This document shows positions 17,486 to 30,196 of a DNA stretch of 64,000 bases, in pieces. The stretch lies in the NCBI RefSeq assembly GCF_003626975.1, contig NZ_CP032616.1, positions 310,001 through 374,000 of the forward strand, written 5' to 3'. The stretch comes from Pseudomonas sp. DY-1. Lineage in GTDB: Bacteria; Pseudomonadota; Gammaproteobacteria; Pseudomonadales; Pseudomonadaceae. The translations under genes were made by a program, and so were the position numbers. The notes under the pieces are model-generated. The model made no database searches, was not told the DNA's origin, and saw only the letters and a list, made by a program, of their open reading frames with translations. How positions within the stretch are numbered: position 1 is the stretch's first letter; each line of letters starts with the position of its first letter.

Positions 17486-18180
17486 TCCTCGCGCAGGGTC
17501 TGGATCATGTAATTGACGTCGACGTCTGCTTCCAGCTTGTAGTGCTTGGTAAGCGGGTTGTAGGTCAGGCCGATGATGTCCTTCACCGAGAGGCCGGCGG
17601 CGCGGCTCCAGGCGCCGAGTTCTGACGGGCGGATGAACTTCTTGAAGTCGTGGGTGCCGCGCGGCAGAAGGCGCATGACGTACTCGGCGCCGACGATGGC
17701 GAAGAGGTAGGCCTTGGGATTGCGGTTGATGGTGGAGAAGAATACCTGTCCGCCCGGCTTGACCAGGGTGTAGCAGGCGCGAATCACCGAGGCCGGGTCC
17801 GGCACATGCTCGAGCATTTCCATGCAGGTGACCACGTCGAACTGGCCAGGCATCTCGGCAGCCAGTGCTTCGGCGGTGATGCGGCGGTACTCCACCGGTA
17901 CGCCGGATTCCAGCTGGTGCAACTGGGCGACCGCCAAAGGCGCTTCGCCCATGTCGATGCCCGTCACGGTGGCGCCACGCTGGGCCATGGATTCGCTGAG
18001 GATGCCGCCGCCGCAGCCGACGTCCAGCACTTTCTTGCCGGCCAGCTTGACGCGCTCGTCAATCCAGTTGACTCGCAAGGGATTGATGTCGTGCAGGGGT
18101 TTGAACTCGCTCTCGCGGTCCCACCAGCGGTGGGCGAGGGCCTCGAACTTGGCGATTTCGACGTGATCGACGTTGGTCAT
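17482..18180 (-). CDS. ubiG: Ubiquinone biosynthesis O-methyltransferase UbiG
   Basis: UbiG (232 residues) catalyses both O-methylations in ubiquinone synthesis, using SAM at the inner membrane surface. The SAM-binding motif [13 protein letters not shown] is at about residues 52-64, motif II is [11 protein letters not shown] (about 119-129), and the family [12 protein letters not shown] segment is at about 179-190. The RWWD near the N-terminus is also typical. Start ATG follows GAGGAC. It overlaps mupP and lies 21 bp after mtaD. Confidence 0.96.
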   Translation of the reverse strand: MTNVDHVEIAKFEALAHRWWDRESEFKPLHDINPLRVNWIDERVKLAGKKVLDVGCGGGILSESMAQRGATVTGIDMGEAPLAVAQLHQLESGVPVEYRRITAEALAAEMPGQFDVVTCMEMLEHVPDPASVIRACYTLVKPGGQVFFSTINRNPKAYLFAIVGAEYVMRLLPRGTHDFKKFIRPSELGAWSRAAGLSVKDIIGLTYNPLTKHYKLEADVDVNYMIQTLREE

Positions 18181-18201
18181 GGAATGTCCTCGAAACAGAA
18201 T

Positions 18202-19527
18202 TCAGCGGCCGGCGATGCGTTCGCCCCAGGCGCGGGCAGTGGCGCCCAGGCGCTCTTCGTCCAGGCGCGTCAGGCGGCCGTCGTCCAGCAGTTGCCTGCC
18301 GTCGACCCAGAGGTGCCGCACCGAATCGCGCCCGGTGGCATAGATGAGTTGGGAAACCGGATCGTAGACCGGTTGCTGGGCTAGCCCGGAAAGGTCGAAG
18401 GCTACCAGGTCGGCGGCCTTGCCCAGTTCCAGGGAGCCGGTGTCCTGCTCAATTCCCAGGGCCCGCGCACCGTTAAGGGTGGCCATGCGCAGCGCGCGAT
18501 GGGCATCCAGGGCGCTGGCCGAGCCAGCTACCGCCTTGGCCAGCAGGGCGGCTGTGCGGGTTTCGCCGAGCAGGTCCAGGTCATTGTTGCTGGCCGCGCC
18601 ATCGGTACCGACGGCGACGTTCACGCCGGCTTGCCACAGACGCTCTACCGGGCAGAAGCCGCTGGCCAGCTTGAGATTGGATTCGGGGCAGTGAATCACG
18701 TTGCTGTTGCTTTCCACCAGCATGGCCAGGTCGGAATCGTCCACCTGGGTCATGTGCACGGCCTGGAAGCGCGGGCCCAGCAGGCCGAGGCGCGCCAGGC
18801 GGGCCATGGGGCGTTCGCCGCGTTGTTCCAGGCTTTGCTTGACCTCGAAGGCGGTTTCCTGAACGTGCATATGAATGCCGGCGTCCAGTTCCTCTGCCAG
18901 TACGCGAATGCTCTCCAGTTTGTCATCGCTGACGCTATAGGGTGCGTGAGGGCCGAAGGCGACCTTGATGCGAGGGTGGTGCTTGAGATCGCTGAACAGC
19001 TCGACGCCACGGCGAATGGCCTCGGCGGAGTCGGCGGCGCCGGGAATCGGGAAATCCAGCACCGGAATGGCCAGTTGCGCCCTGATGCCTGTCGTGTGGA
19101 TGACGGCGCTGGCCTGGGCCGGGAAGAAATACATGTCCGAGAAGCAGCTGATGCCGCCCTTGATCTGTTCGGCCACGGCCAGTTCCGTGCCGTCGCGGAC
19201 AAAAGTCTCATCGACCCACTTGGCCTCAGCAGGCCAGATGTGTTCCTGTAGCCAGGTCATCAACGGCAGATCGTCGGCCAGTCCACGGAACAGGGTCATC
19301 GCAGCGTGGCCGTGGGCGTTGATCAGGCCGGGAGCCAGCAACATGCCCGGCAGTTCACGGCGCTCGCGCGCCTCAACGCGCAGTGCCACGTCCCGGGGGG
19401 CGAGCAGGGCGATGCGACCGTCGCGGATGCCTAGCGCGTGATCCCGCAGCACCACGCCGGCGGGTTCTACCGGGACTATCCAGGATGGGAGCAGGAGCAG
19501 GTCGAGCGGGGCATTGGAGCTGGGCAT
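18202..19527 (-). CDS. mtaD: 5'-methylthioadenosine (SAH) deaminase
   Basis: This 441-residue amidohydrolase of the TRZ/ATZ family converts methylthioadenosine to methylthioinosine. Metal ligands are visible in [13 protein letters not shown] (about 67-79), HMHVQET (about 214-220), a later His in VHMTQVDD, and [12 protein letters not shown] (about 303-314). The P. aeruginosa homologue PA3170 was shown to be an MTA deaminase (recalled). The divergent neighbour is mtnA, a later enzyme of the same salvage route, which supports the specific name. The start is placed at the ATG for MPSSNAPL behind AGGATG; seven extra upstream codons are unlikely. It leads the operon to ubiG. Confidence 0.9.
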   Translation of the reverse strand: MPSSNAPLDLLLLPSWIVPVEPAGVVLRDHALGIRDGRIALLAPRDVALRVEARERRELPGMLLAPGLINAHGHAAMTLFRGLADDLPLMTWLQEHIWPAEAKWVDETFVRDGTELAVAEQIKGGISCFSDMYFFPAQASAVIHTTGIRAQLAIPVLDFPIPGAADSAEAIRRGVELFSDLKHHPRIKVAFGPHAPYSVSDDKLESIRVLAEELDAGIHMHVQETAFEVKQSLEQRGERPMARLARLGLLGPRFQAVHMTQVDDSDLAMLVESNSNVIHCPESNLKLASGFCPVERLWQAGVNVAVGTDGAASNNDLDLLGETRTAALLAKAVAGSASALDAHRALRMATLNGARALGIEQDTGSLELGKAADLVAFDLSGLAQQPVYDPVSQLIYATGRDSVRHLWVDGRQLLDDGRLTRLDEERLGATARAWGERIAGR

Positions 19528-19594
19528 GGCGGCGCATCCTGGGCGCAAATCGAAGTGGCGGCAGTATACCCGAGCCAGAAGACCTCCGGCTCGC

Positions 19595-19600
19595 TATAAT
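19595..19600 (+). promoter_or_regulatory. TATAAT -10 box upstream of mtnA
   Basis: A perfect TATAAT hexamer lies 40 bp before the mtnA ATG, in the 113-bp divergent interval between mtaD and mtnA. The -35 region is weak. It would give a leader of roughly 34 nt. Confidence 0.55.
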
Positions 19601-19640
19601 CTGCGGTTTTTCCGCGAGTTACGGGGTGGCGAGGTGGTCG

Positions 19641-20717
19641 ATGCGTGAGCAACTGTTAGCAGCCGAGAAGGTCAAGGCGATCGACTGGCGTGACGGCGTA
19701 CTTCATCTGCTCGACCAGCGCGTGCTGCCTGCCGAGGAAGTCTGGCTGTCCTACGATTCCGCCGAAGGCGTCGCACAGGCCATTCGCCAGATGGTGGTGC
19801 GCGGTGCGCCGGCCATCGGTATCAGTGCCGCCTATGGCGTGGTGCTGGGCGCCCGGGCGCGTATCGCCGCCGGTGGCGATTGGCGCGCGGCGCTGGAAGC
19901 GGACTTCAAGGTGCTGTCCGAATCGCGGCCGACGGCGGTCAACCTGTTCTGGGCACTGAACCGCATGCGCGAGCGTCTGGAGCGCGTGCGTGAGGGCGAA
20001 ACCCCGCTGCAGGCGCTGGAAGCCGAGGCCATTTCCATCCATCTGAGCGATCGCGAAGCCAACCTGACCATGGCGCAGCTGGGCATGGAGCTGATTCGCA
20101 AGCACCAGGGCAGTCCGCAGGCGCTGTTGACCCACTGCAATACTGGCGCCTTGGCCACCGGAGGTTTCGGCACCGCCCTCGGGGTGATTCGGGCGGCCCA
20201 TCTGGATGGTCTGGTGGAGCGGGTCTATGCCGACGAAACCCGTCCCTGGCTGCAAGGCGCACGCCTGACGGCCTGGGAGCTGGCCAACGAAGGTGTGCCC
20301 GTGAGCCTCAATGCCGACGCCGCTGCAGCTCACCTGATGAAAACCGCCGGGATCACCTGGGTGATCGTCGGTGCCGACCGCATTACCGCCAATGGCGATG
20401 TGGCCAACAAGATCGGTACCTACCAGTTGGCGGTCAACGCCATGCACCACGGTGTGCGCTTCATGGTGGTCGCGCCTAGCTCCACGATCGACATGTCCCT
20501 CGAAAGCGGGGATGACATCCCGATCGAAGAGCGCGATGGCTCTGAACTGCTGGACCTGGGTGGTCGTCGCGTCGCAGCGGAAGTTCATGCGGTCAATCCG
20601 GTATTCGATGTGACTCCGGCGGACTTGATCGATGCCATTGTGACCGAGAAGGGAGTGGTCGAGCGTCCCGACGCCGCCAAGATGGCTCAGCTCATGTGTC
20701 GCAAGCGCCTTCATTGA
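19641..20717 (+). CDS. mtnA: S-methyl-5-thioribose-1-phosphate isomerase
   Basis: MtnA (358 residues) isomerises methylthioribose-1-phosphate to methylthioribulose-1-phosphate in methionine salvage. It belongs to the eIF2B-like superfamily. Substrate-binding motifs are [15 protein letters not shown] (about 54-68), the catalytic Cys in [10 protein letters not shown] (about 163-172) and the Asp in [10 protein letters not shown] (about 244-253). The start ATG follows GAGGTGG. A much longer in-frame extension upstream runs antisense over mtaD and is not real. The divergent mtaD supplies the deamination step upstream in the pathway. Confidence 0.95.
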   Translation: MREQLLAAEKVKAIDWRDGVLHLLDQRVLPAEEVWLSYDSAEGVAQAIRQMVVRGAPAIGISAAYGVVLGARARIAAGGDWRAALEADFKVLSESRPTAVNLFWALNRMRERLERVREGETPLQALEAEAISIHLSDREANLTMAQLGMELIRKHQGSPQALLTHCNTGALATGGFGTALGVIRAAHLDGLVERVYADETRPWLQGARLTAWELANEGVPVSLNADAAAAHLMKTAGITWVIVGADRITANGDVANKIGTYQLAVNAMHHGVRFMVVAPSSTIDMSLESGDDIPIEERDGSELLDLGGRRVAAEVHAVNPVFDVTPADLIDAIVTEKGVVERPDAAKMAQLMCRKRLH

Positions 20718-20960
20718 GCCATCAGGGCGGCTATTTCACCCTGCCGGCAGGCCGCCCGGCGGGGTAGGTGCGAGACGGTGACTGTGGTAAGCTCCCGCAG
20801 TTATTGCCGCCCCTCTGTTGAGGCGGCCCAATTGCACAGATCCTTGGCTTAACTCGTTGATTTGTCGTGAGTCGCTGCAGCATCTGGCCGCAGTGACGAG
20901 CTTCGCGCCGCTCAGGACGAGAGGGGCGGAGTTTCATCAGAAAAAGGAACCAGGCTTCTC

Positions 20961-23738
<2,778 letters not shown>

Positions 23739-23794
23739 TAGTTGTAGAAACGGGCAGGCCGTCGCCGGCCTGTCCATTCGGTAGGTAACAATTG

Positions 23795-23816
23795 GCGGGG
23801 GCATTGGTGCCCCCGC
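23795..23816 (+). other. Stem-loop between gyrA and serC
   Basis: A perfect 9-bp GC-rich stem (GCGGGGGCA with its complement) and a TTGG loop end 20 nt before the serC start. No T run follows, so it is not a standard terminator. A second hairpin precedes it at about 23752-23776. Together they could separate gyrA from serC expression or stabilise processed mRNA ends. Confidence 0.5.
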
Positions 23817-23836
23817 GCTACCCAGTGAGAATGGAT

Positions 23837-24922
23837 GTGAGCAAGCGAGCCTTTAACTTCTGCGCCGGCCCGGCCGCGCTTCCGGAAGCTGTTCTGCAAC
23901 GCGCCCAGGCGGAACTCCTCGATTGGCAGGGTAAAGGCCTGTCCGTCATGGAAATGAGCCACCGCAGCGACGAATACGTTGCCATTGCCGAAAAGGCCGA
24001 GCAGGACCTGCGCGACCTCCTGTCCATTCCCTCCAACTACAAGGTGCTGTTCCTCCAGGGCGGCGCCAGCCAGCAGTTCGCGGAGATCCCGCTGAACCTG
24101 CTACCGGAAGACGGCGTGGCCGACTACGTCGACACCGGTATCTGGTCGAAGAAGAGCATCGAGGAAGCCAGCCGCTTCGGTCGCGTCAACGTCGCAGCAA
24201 GCGCCAAGGGCTACGACTACTTCGCGATCCCCGGCCAGAACGAGTGGCAGCTGTCGAAGGATGCCGCCTACCTGCACTACGCCTCCAACGAAACCATCGG
24301 CGGCCTGCAGTTCGACTGGATTCCGGAAGTAGGTGACGTCCCCCTCGTGGTGGACATGTCCTCGGACATCCTCTCCCGCCCGATCGACATCTCCCGCTTC
24401 GGCATGATCTACGCCGGCGCGCAGAAGAACATCGGCCCGAGTGGCCTGGTAGTGGTCATCGTTCGCGAAGATCTGCTCGGCCGTGCCCGCGCCAACTGCC
24501 CGACCATGCTCAATTACAAGGTCGCTGCCGATAACGGCTCCATGTACAACACCCCGGCCACCTTCTCCTGGTACCTCTCGGGCCTCGTCTTCGAGTGGCT
24601 GAAAGAGCAGGGCGGTGTCGAGGCCATGGAGCAACGCAACAAGGCGAAGAAGGAACTGCTCTACGGCTACATCGACAAGAGCGCTTTCTACACCAACCCG
24701 ATTGCCATCAACGCCCGCTCCTGGATGAACGTTCCGTTCCGCCTGGCGGATGAGCGCCTGGACAAGGACTTCCTCGCCGGCGCCGATGCCCGTGGCCTGC
24801 TCAACCTCAAGGGCCACCGCTCGGTAGGCGGCATGCGTGCTTCCATTTACAACGCCGTTGGCCTCGATGCAGTCGAAGCCCTGGTGGCCTACATGGCGGA
24901 GTTCGAGAAGGAGCGCGGCTGA
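23837..24922 (+). CDS. serC: Phosphoserine aminotransferase
   Basis: SerC (361 residues) makes phosphoserine and also serves pyridoxal phosphate synthesis. The PLP lysine is in AGAQKNIGPSG (about residues 193-203). The N-terminus RAFNFCAGPAALP and LFLQGGASQQFAEIPLNL (about 71-88) are family signatures. I placed the start at GTG 23837, with GAGA 6 nt upstream. This gives a product of 361 residues, the length I recall for P. aeruginosa SerC. An ATG two codons earlier (23831) is the alternative. The stop overlaps the pheA ATG by 1 bp. Confidence 0.95.
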   Translation: MSKRAFNFCAGPAALPEAVLQRAQAELLDWQGKGLSVMEMSHRSDEYVAIAEKAEQDLRDLLSIPSNYKVLFLQGGASQQFAEIPLNLLPEDGVADYVDTGIWSKKSIEEASRFGRVNVAASAKGYDYFAIPGQNEWQLSKDAAYLHYASNETIGGLQFDWIPEVGDVPLVVDMSSDILSRPIDISRFGMIYAGAQKNIGPSGLVVVIVREDLLGRARANCPTMLNYKVAADNGSMYNTPATFSWYLSGLVFEWLKEQGGVEAMEQRNKAKKELLYGYIDKSAFYTNPIAINARSWMNVPFRLADERLDKDFLAGADARGLLNLKGHRSVGGMRASIYNAVGLDAVEALVAYMAEFEKERG

Positions 24923-26016
24923 TGTCCGAGCAAGAACTCAAGGCGCTGCGCCTGCGCATCGACAGCCTCGACGAGAAGATCCTCGATCTGATCAGCGAGC
25001 GTGCTCGCTGCGCCCAGGACGTAGCGCGCGTGAAGATGGCCGCCCTGCCGGAAGGCGAGAAGCCGGTCTTCTATCGCCCGGAGCGCGAGGCCTGGGTCCT
25101 CAAGCACATCATGGATCGCAACCAGGGCCCGCTGGACAACGAAGAGATGGCGCGGCTGTTCCGCGAAATCATGTCTTCCTGCCTGGCCCTGGAGCAGCCG
25201 CTCAAGGTTGCCTACCTCGGTCCGGAAGGCACCTTCACCCAGGCTGCGGCGCTCAAGCACTTCGGCCACGCGGTGATCAGCTCGCCGATGGCCGCCATCG
25301 ACGAAGTATTCCGCGAAGTGGCCGCGGGTGCGGTCAACTTTGGCGTGGTACCGGTGGAAAACTCCACAGAAGGTGCTGTGAACCACACCCTGGACAGCTT
25401 CCTCGAGCACGACATGGTGATCTGCGGTGAGGTGGAGCTGCGTATCCACCACCACCTGCTGGTGGGCGAGAACACCAAGACCGACAACATCACCCGCATC
25501 TACTCCCATGCCCAGTCCCTGGCCCAGTGCCGCAAGTGGCTGGACGCTCACTACCCGAATGTCGAGCGCGTGGCGGTGTCCAGCAACGCCGACGCCGCCA
25601 AGCGGGTGAAGAGCGAATGGAACTCCGCCGCCATCGCCGGTGACATGGCCGCCAGCCTCTATGGCCTGACCAAGCTCTGCGAGAAGATCGAGGACCGCCC
25701 GGACAACTCCACGCGTTTCCTCATCATCGGCAGCCAGGAAGTGCCGCCTACCGGCGACGACAAGACTTCGATCATCGTCTCCATGCGCAACAAGCCGGGC
25801 GCCCTGCACGAGCTCCTGGTTCCGTTCCACAATAACGGCATCGACCTGACCCGCATCGAGACCCGCCCGTCCCGCAGCGGCAAGTGGACCTACGTGTTCT
25901 TCATCGACTTCGTAGGCCACCATCGCGACCCGCTGATCAAGGATGTGCTGGAGAAGATCAACCAGGAAGCCGTTGCCCTGAAGGTGCTGGGTTCCTACCC
26001 CAAAGCGGTGCTTTGA
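24922..26016 (+). CDS. pheA: Chorismate mutase / prephenate dehydratase (P-protein)
   Basis: This 364-residue bifunctional enzyme leads to phenylpyruvate. The AroQ-type chorismate mutase domain (about 1-92) begins LKALRLRIDSLDEKILDLI. The prephenate dehydratase domain (about 95-275) has GPEGTFTQAAA, PVENSTEGAV and the catalytic Thr in STRFLIIG. The C-terminal ACT domain (about 285-364) has KPGALHELL and the ETRPS version of the ESRP phenylalanine-binding motif. It overlaps serC by 1 bp. Confidence 0.96.
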   Translation: MSEQELKALRLRIDSLDEKILDLISERARCAQDVARVKMAALPEGEKPVFYRPEREAWVLKHIMDRNQGPLDNEEMARLFREIMSSCLALEQPLKVAYLGPEGTFTQAAALKHFGHAVISSPMAAIDEVFREVAAGAVNFGVVPVENSTEGAVNHTLDSFLEHDMVICGEVELRIHHHLLVGENTKTDNITRIYSHAQSLAQCRKWLDAHYPNVERVAVSSNADAAKRVKSEWNSAAIAGDMAASLYGLTKLCEKIEDRPDNSTRFLIIGSQEVPPTGDDKTSIIVSMRNKPGALHELLVPFHNNGIDLTRIETRPSRSGKWTYVFFIDFVGHHRDPLIKDVLEKINQEAVALKVLGSYPKAVL

Positions 26017-26095
26017 ATTCGCGACGGGCCGTTGCGCTCCAGCCTGGGTTGGGGCGCGCTACGGCGGCCCCGAGCCCGTAGTTGAGGCTGAATCC

Positions 26096-27208
26096 ATGAG
26101 CTGTGACTTCCTCGCCCTTGCCCAAGCGGGCGTGCAGAAACTTTCGCCCTACGTACCCGGCAAACCAGTGGATGAACTGGCCCGCGAGCTGGACCTGGAC
26201 CCGGCCGGCATCGTCAAGCTGGCCAGTAACGAAAACCCGCTCGGCCCGAGCCCCAAGGCCCTCGAAGCCATCCGCAGCGAACTGGCCGAGCTGACCCGCT
26301 ACCCGGACGGCAATGGTTTCGAGCTCAAGCGCCGCCTGGCCGAGCGCTGCGGCGTGACCCCGGCGCAGGTCACCCTGGGCAACGGTTCCAACGACATTCT
26401 CGACCTGGTCGCCCGTGCCTACCTGGCACCGGGCCTGAATGCCGTGTTCAGCGAGCACGCCTTCGCCGTATACCCCATCGCCACCCAGGCCGTAGGAGCT
26501 GCCGGCAAGGTAGTTCCGGCCGAGGACTACGGCCATGACCTCCCAGCCATGCTGGCAGCCATCGACGCCAATACCCGCGTCGTGTTCATCGCCAACCCGA
26601 ACAACCCCACCGGCACCTGGTTCGGTCCGGCGGCACTGGAAGATTTCCTCGCCAAGGTCCCGGAGAACGTACTGGTCGTGCTGGACGAGGCCTACATCGA
26701 GTACGCCGAAGGCGAAGAGCTGCCCGATGGCCTGAACTACCTGGCCCGTTATCCGAACCTGCTGGTATCGCGTACCTTCTCCAAGGCCTACGGCCTGGCG
26801 GCGCTGCGCGTGGGCTACGGACTCTCCAGCGCCCAGGTGGCCGACGTGCTCAATCGCGTACGTCAGCCCTTCAACGTCAACAGCCTTGCCCTGGCCGCTG
26901 CCTGCGCCGCGCTGGGTGACGCCGAATACCTGGCCGAGAGTCGCCGCATCAACGATGCCGGCATGCTCCAGCTGGAAGAGGGCTTCCGTGCGCTGGGCCT
27001 GACCTGGATTCCCTCCAAGGGCAACTTCATCGCCGTAGATTTCGGTCGCGACGCCGCTCCAATCAACCAGGGCATGTTGAGTGAAGGTGTGATCCTGCGC
27101 CCAGTGGCCGGTTACGGCATGCCCACTTTCCTGCGCGTCTCCATCGGCCTGCCGGCCGAGAACGCCCGTTGCCTGGAAGCACTGGCCAAGGTGCTCGGCC
27201 GTGGCTGA
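26096..27208 (+). CDS. hisC: Histidinol-phosphate / aromatic aminotransferase
   Basis: This 370-residue fold-type I PLP enzyme of the HisC family carries the PLP lysine in SRTFSKAYGLA (about 223-233). It also has SNENPLGPSPKA (about 43-54) and ANPNNPTGTW (about 165-174). In pseudomonads this second hisC (hisC2, or hisHb in supraoperon nomenclature) sits with aromatic pathway genes. It is thought to transaminate prephenate or phenylpyruvate-type substrates as well as histidinol phosphate. The stop overlaps the start chosen for the next gene by 8 bp. Confidence 0.93.
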   Translation: MSCDFLALAQAGVQKLSPYVPGKPVDELARELDLDPAGIVKLASNENPLGPSPKALEAIRSELAELTRYPDGNGFELKRRLAERCGVTPAQVTLGNGSNDILDLVARAYLAPGLNAVFSEHAFAVYPIATQAVGAAGKVVPAEDYGHDLPAMLAAIDANTRVVFIANPNNPTGTWFGPAALEDFLAKVPENVLVVLDEAYIEYAEGEELPDGLNYLARYPNLLVSRTFSKAYGLAALRVGYGLSSAQVADVLNRVRQPFNVNSLALAAACAALGDAEYLAESRRINDAGMLQLEEGFRALGLTWIPSKGNFIAVDFGRDAAPINQGMLSEGVILRPVAGYGMPTFLRVSIGLPAENARCLEALAKVLGRG

Positions 27209-29444
27209 TGTCATGACCGCGCAACAAGGCACCCCTATCTTCGGGCGCCTGGTGGTGATCGGCCTTGGCCTGATCGGTGGCTCCTTCTCCAAGGGGTTGC
27301 GCGAGAAGAACCTGTTCACCGAAGTGGTAGGGGTGGACAAGGACCACGAGTCCTGCCGCATCGCCGTCGAGACCGGCGTGGTCGACCGCTGCGAGAGTGA
27401 CCTCGCTGTGGCCTGCCGCGGTGCCGATGTGATCCAGCTGGCCGTACCCATCCTCGCCATGGAAAAGCTCCTCGCCGAACTGGCCCAACTGGACCTGGGC
27501 AGCGCCATCCTGACCGACGTCGGCAGCGCCAAGGGCAATGTGGTGCGCGCGGCGCGCCGGGTCTTCGGTGGCATGCCGGCTCGCTTCGTGCCCGGTCACC
27601 CCATTGCCGGCTCGGAGAAGAGCGGGGTAGAGGCTGCCAATGCCAGCCTGTTCCGCCGCCACAAGGTCATCCTCACGCCGGTGGAAAACACCGATCCGTT
27701 GGCCCTGAAGTGCATCGACCAGCTCTGGCGGGCCCTGGGGGCGGACGTCGAACACATGGAGGTCGAGCATCACGATGAGGTGCTCGCCGCGACCAGCCAC
27801 CTGCCGCACTTGCTGGCATTCGGTCTGGTCGACTCGCTGGCCAAGCGCAGCGAGAATCTGGAAATCTTCCGTTATGCCGCCGGTGGCTTCCGTGATTTCA
27901 CGCGAATCGCCGGCAGCGACCCGGTGATGTGGCACGACATATTCCTCGCCAACCGCGACGCCGTGCTGCGCATCCTGGACGCATTTCGCGATGACCTCGA
28001 CGCCTTGCGCGGCGCGGTTGACGCAGGGGACGGGCATGAATTGCTGGGCGTGTTCACCCGCGCCCGCTTCGCCCGCGAGCATTTCAGTAAAATTCTGGCC
28101 CGCAGGGCCTATGTGGACGCCATGCACAATAACGATCTGATTTACCTGGCGCAGCCGGGTGGCAAACTCGCCGGCCGTGTTCGCGTTCCGGGCGACAAGT
28201 CCATTTCCCACCGTTCCATCATGCTCGGCTCCCTTGCCATCGGGACCACCGAGGTCGAAGGCTTCCTTGAGGGCGAAGACGCCCTGGCGACCCTGCAGGC
28301 CTTCCGCGATATGGGTGTGGTCATCGAAGGGCCGCACCACGGCCGCGTGACCATCCACGGTGTCGGCCTGCACGGCCTGAAGCCTCCGCCCGGCCCGCTG
28401 TACCTCGGCAACTCCGGTACTTCCATGCGCCTGCTCAGCGGCCTGCTGGCGGCCCAGCCGTTCGACACCACCCTGACCGGCGACGCCTCGCTGTCCAAGC
28501 GTCCGATGAACCGCGTGGCCAAGCCGCTGCGCGAAATGGGCGCGGTCATCGAGACTGGCGCTGAAGGCCGTCCGCCGTTGACCATTCGCGGTGGCCAGCG
28601 ACTGTCCGGCATGAACTATGAAATGCCCATGGCCAGCGCCCAGGTCAAGTCCTGCCTACTGCTCGCCGGCCTCTACGCCGCCGGTGAAACCGCCGTCACC
28701 GAACCCGCCCCCACCCGCGACCATACCGAGCGCATGCTGCAAGGCTTTGGTTACCCGGTGAAGGTGGACGGCAACACCGCAACCGTCGAGAGCGGCCACA
28801 AGCTCAGCGCGTCCCGTATCGAAGTGCCTGCCGACATCTCTTCCGCCGCCTTCTTCCTGGTGGCTGCGAGCATCGCCGAAGGCTCCGAACTGGTGCTGGA
28901 GCACGTTGGCATCAACCCGACCCGTACCGGCGTTATCGACATCCTCAAGCTGATGGGCGGCGACATCACCCTGGAGAACCAGCGTGAAGTGGGCGGCGAG
29001 CCTGTTGCTGACATCCGCGTGCGTGCGGCCAAGCTGAAGGGCATCGACATTCCCGAAGACCTGGTGCCACTGGCCATTGACGAGTTCCCGGTACTCTTCG
29101 TCGCCGCCGCCTGTGCCGAAGGCCGCACCGTGCTGCGTGGCGCGGAAGAGCTGCGCGTGAAGGAATCCGACCGCATCCAGGTCATGGCCGATGGCCTGCT
29201 GGCGCTGGGCGTGAAAGCCGAGCCGACTCCGGACGGCATCGTCATCGAAGGCGGCCCCATTGGCGGCGGCGAAGTCTGGAGCCATGGCGACCACCGTATC
29301 GCCATGTCCTTCAGCGTGGCTTCGCTGCGCGCCAGCGCGCCGATTCGCATCCATGACTGCGCCAACGTCGCCACCTCCTTCCCGAACTTCCTCGGCCTCG
29401 CGGCCCAGTCCGGCATCCGCGTAGCGGAAGAGGGCAAGGCATGA
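27201..29444 (+). CDS. tyrA-aroA: Fused prephenate/arogenate dehydrogenase and EPSP synthase
   Basis: This 747-residue fusion is typical of Pseudomonas. The TyrA half (about 1-300) starts with the NAD motif [11 protein letters not shown] and has [11 protein letters not shown] and the helical dehydrogenase part. The AroA half (about 315-747) has [13 protein letters not shown] (about 329-341), [11 protein letters not shown] (about 401-411) and LRVKESDRI (about 650-658), all EPSP synthase signatures. GTG 27201 overlaps hisC by 8 bp and follows AAGGTG. ATG 27213 is the alternative start. The product feeds both tyrosine and chorismate formation. The stop overlaps cmk by 4 bp (ATGA). Confidence 0.95.
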   Translation: MADVMTAQQGTPIFGRLVVIGLGLIGGSFSKGLREKNLFTEVVGVDKDHESCRIAVETGVVDRCESDLAVACRGADVIQLAVPILAMEKLLAELAQLDLGSAILTDVGSAKGNVVRAARRVFGGMPARFVPGHPIAGSEKSGVEAANASLFRRHKVILTPVENTDPLALKCIDQLWRALGADVEHMEVEHHDEVLAATSHLPHLLAFGLVDSLAKRSENLEIFRYAAGGFRDFTRIAGSDPVMWHDIFLANRDAVLRILDAFRDDLDALRGAVDAGDGHELLGVFTRARFAREHFSKILARRAYVDAMHNNDLIYLAQPGGKLAGRVRVPGDKSISHRSIMLGSLAIGTTEVEGFLEGEDALATLQAFRDMGVVIEGPHHGRVTIHGVGLHGLKPPPGPLYLGNSGTSMRLLSGLLAAQPFDTTLTGDASLSKRPMNRVAKPLREMGAVIETGAEGRPPLTIRGGQRLSGMNYEMPMASAQVKSCLLLAGLYAAGETAVTEPAPTRDHTERMLQGFGYPVKVDGNTATVESGHKLSASRIEVPADISSAAFFLVAASIAEGSELVLEHVGINPTRTGVIDILKLMGGDITLENQREVGGEPVADIRVRAAKLKGIDIPEDLVPLAIDEFPVLFVAAACAEGRTVLRGAEELRVKESDRIQVMADGLLALGVKAEPTPDGIVIEGGPIGGGEVWSHGDHRIAMSFSVASLRASAPIRIHDCANVATSFPNFLGLAAQSGIRVAEEGKA

Positions 29445-30127
29445 ACGCCAACGTGCCCGTGATCGCCATCGACGGACCCAGCGGCTCCGGCAAGGGCACT
29501 GTCGCCGGCCTGCTGGCCAAGCGCCTGGGCTGGCGCCTGCTGGACTCCGGCGCGCTGTACCGTCTGCTGGCCTTCGCCGCGCGCAACCATGGCGTCGACC
29601 TGACCAACGAGGAATCCCTCAAGGTCCTGGCTGCGCACCTGGATGTGCAGTTCAATGCCAAGGCCGGTGGTGGCCAGAGCATCGTGCTGGAGGGTGAAGA
29701 CGTCACCGACGTGATCCGCTCCGAGCAGGTCGGCGCTGGCGCCTCCCAGGTCGCCGCGTTGCCCGCCGTGCGCGAAGCCCTGCTGCAACGTCAGCGCGCC
29801 TTCCTCGAGGCGCCGGGCCTCGTGGCCGATGGTCGCGACATGGGCACCGTGGTGTTTCCGCAGGCACAGCTGAAGATATTCCTCACCGCCAGCGCCGAGG
29901 AGCGTGCCCGTCGCCGCTACCTGCAACTCAAGGGCAAAGGCATGGAGGCCGACCAGGTCGCCTTGCTGAAGGAAATCCAGGACCGCGACGAGCGCGACAG
30001 CCAGCGTTCCGTGGCGCCGCTGAAACCGGCCGTGGATGCGATCATCCTCGACTCCACCAGCCTCAGCATCGACGAAGTCCAGAACAAGATTCTCGAAGCC
30101 TTCTCCGCCCTCGGCCTGGACGACTGA
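29441..30127 (+). CDS. cmk: Cytidylate kinase
   Basis: Cmk (228 residues) phosphorylates CMP and dCMP. The P-loop GPSGSGKGT is at about residues 12-20, the CMP-binding segment [13 protein letters not shown] follows (about 33-45), and [11 protein letters not shown] is at about 127-137. It is translationally coupled to aroA by an ATGA overlap. In most gammaproteobacteria rpsA follows at once. Here a bidirectional terminator and a convergent transporter follow instead. Confidence 0.96.
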   Translation: MNANVPVIAIDGPSGSGKGTVAGLLAKRLGWRLLDSGALYRLLAFAARNHGVDLTNEESLKVLAAHLDVQFNAKAGGGQSIVLEGEDVTDVIRSEQVGAGASQVAALPAVREALLQRQRAFLEAPGLVADGRDMGTVVFPQAQLKIFLTASAEERARRRYLQLKGKGMEADQVALLKEIQDRDERDSQRSVAPLKPAVDAIILDSTSLSIDEVQNKILEAFSALGLDD

Positions 30128-30143
30128 GTCCCGACCGATACAG

Positions 30144-30172
30144 AAAAGCCGCAGTCACAGACTGCGGCTTTT
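30144..30172. terminator. Bidirectional terminator between cmk and the MHS transporter
   Basis: The perfect 12-bp stem (AAAAGCCGCAGT with its complement) has a CACAG loop, with A residues on the left and a T run on the right. It lies 17 bp after the cmk stop and 25 bp after the stop of the convergent transporter gene, so it can serve both. Confidence 0.88.
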
Positions 30173-30196
30173 TCGTTTGCGCGCCAGGGCGCGCCC

